Shown piece after piece: positions 61,527 to 61,612 of a stretch of 61,612 bases of DNA (position 1 is the first letter of the stretch; every line of letters starts with the position of its first letter). A program made the translations under genes and the position numbers. A model generated the notes under the pieces. It searched no databases. It saw nothing but the letters and a program-made list of their open reading frames with translations, and was not told where the DNA came from. The stretch is from Chrysomallon squamiferum (lineage: Eukaryota > Mollusca > Gastropoda > Neomphalida > Peltospiridae). The stretch lies in contig CM022677.1 of assembly GCA_012295275.1 (NCBI GenBank), positions 1,955,764-2,017,375 of the forward strand, in the 5' to 3' direction.

Positions 61527-61612
61527 CTGAAAAACATAGAACAGAAAAATACTTTTTATTAATATTTCATAAAACCATACTAAACTTGTATTTATATGTG
61601 TCACTGATTATG

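Overview
This is an AT-rich, intron-rich animal nuclear sequence packed with simple repeats. It has no bacterial or organellar features. Two recognisable families, a BTB/BACK/PHR-type protein and a BIR+UBA inhibitor-of-apoptosis-like protein, plus Ty3/gypsy and LINE-like debris and dense CA, TATC and TAA repeats, fit a lophotrochozoan, most likely a mollusc. That taxonomic call is inference from gene content and texture; no marker gene is present.

Layout. 1-3.8 kb: repeats only (a 182-bp CA tract and a ~58-bp minisatellite). 3.8-5.2 kb, minus strand: a BTBD3/BTBD6-like gene whose two halves are out of frame because about 55 residues of the linker/BACK start are missing. It reads either as a 132-residue BTB-only protein or as a pseudogene. 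5.6-12 kb, upstream of that gene: several diverged tandem copies of what look like its non-coding 5' exons. 11.1-11.4 kb: a clean 344-bp Tigger/pogo-like MITE. 14.07-16.19 kb, minus strand: four small exons with matching splice phases, an unrecognised protein and one in-frame TAG. 17.5-24 kb, plus strand: a transposon graveyard with gypsy reverse transcriptase, a LINE ORF1-like coiled coil, a broken 443-bp duplication and a decayed multi-kb gene of a repetitive uncharacterised family. 24-27.7 kb: nothing convincing except MITE pieces. 27.9-33.08 kb: a 312-bp CT tract followed by a 4.9-kb satellite-like array. 35.5-37.1 kb, plus strand: the BIR+UBA gene. 37.7-43.28 kb: stacked minisatellites, including a 2.9-kb 95/85-bp array. 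43.29 kb: an orphan plus-strand exon. 44.2-61.5 kb, minus strand: a string of small well-spliced exons coding for coiled-coil or polar peptides, with introns full of microsatellites; probably one or two multi-exon genes whose product I do not recognise.

There is no operon or pathway logic. The recognisable proteins belong to general families: a BTB adaptor (normally a Cullin-3 substrate receptor) and a BIR protein (normally a caspase or ubiquitin regulator). Almost all long open frames in the repeat arrays are artefacts of repeat units whose period lacks stops. The most useful results are the hand-derived exon chains, which a standard ORF search misses, and several gene-breaking events: the BTB deletion, the in-frame TAG at 14.77 kb, the stop codon abutting a splice donor in the IAP gene, and a 28-bp frame-shifting duplication in an exon at 59.1 kb.
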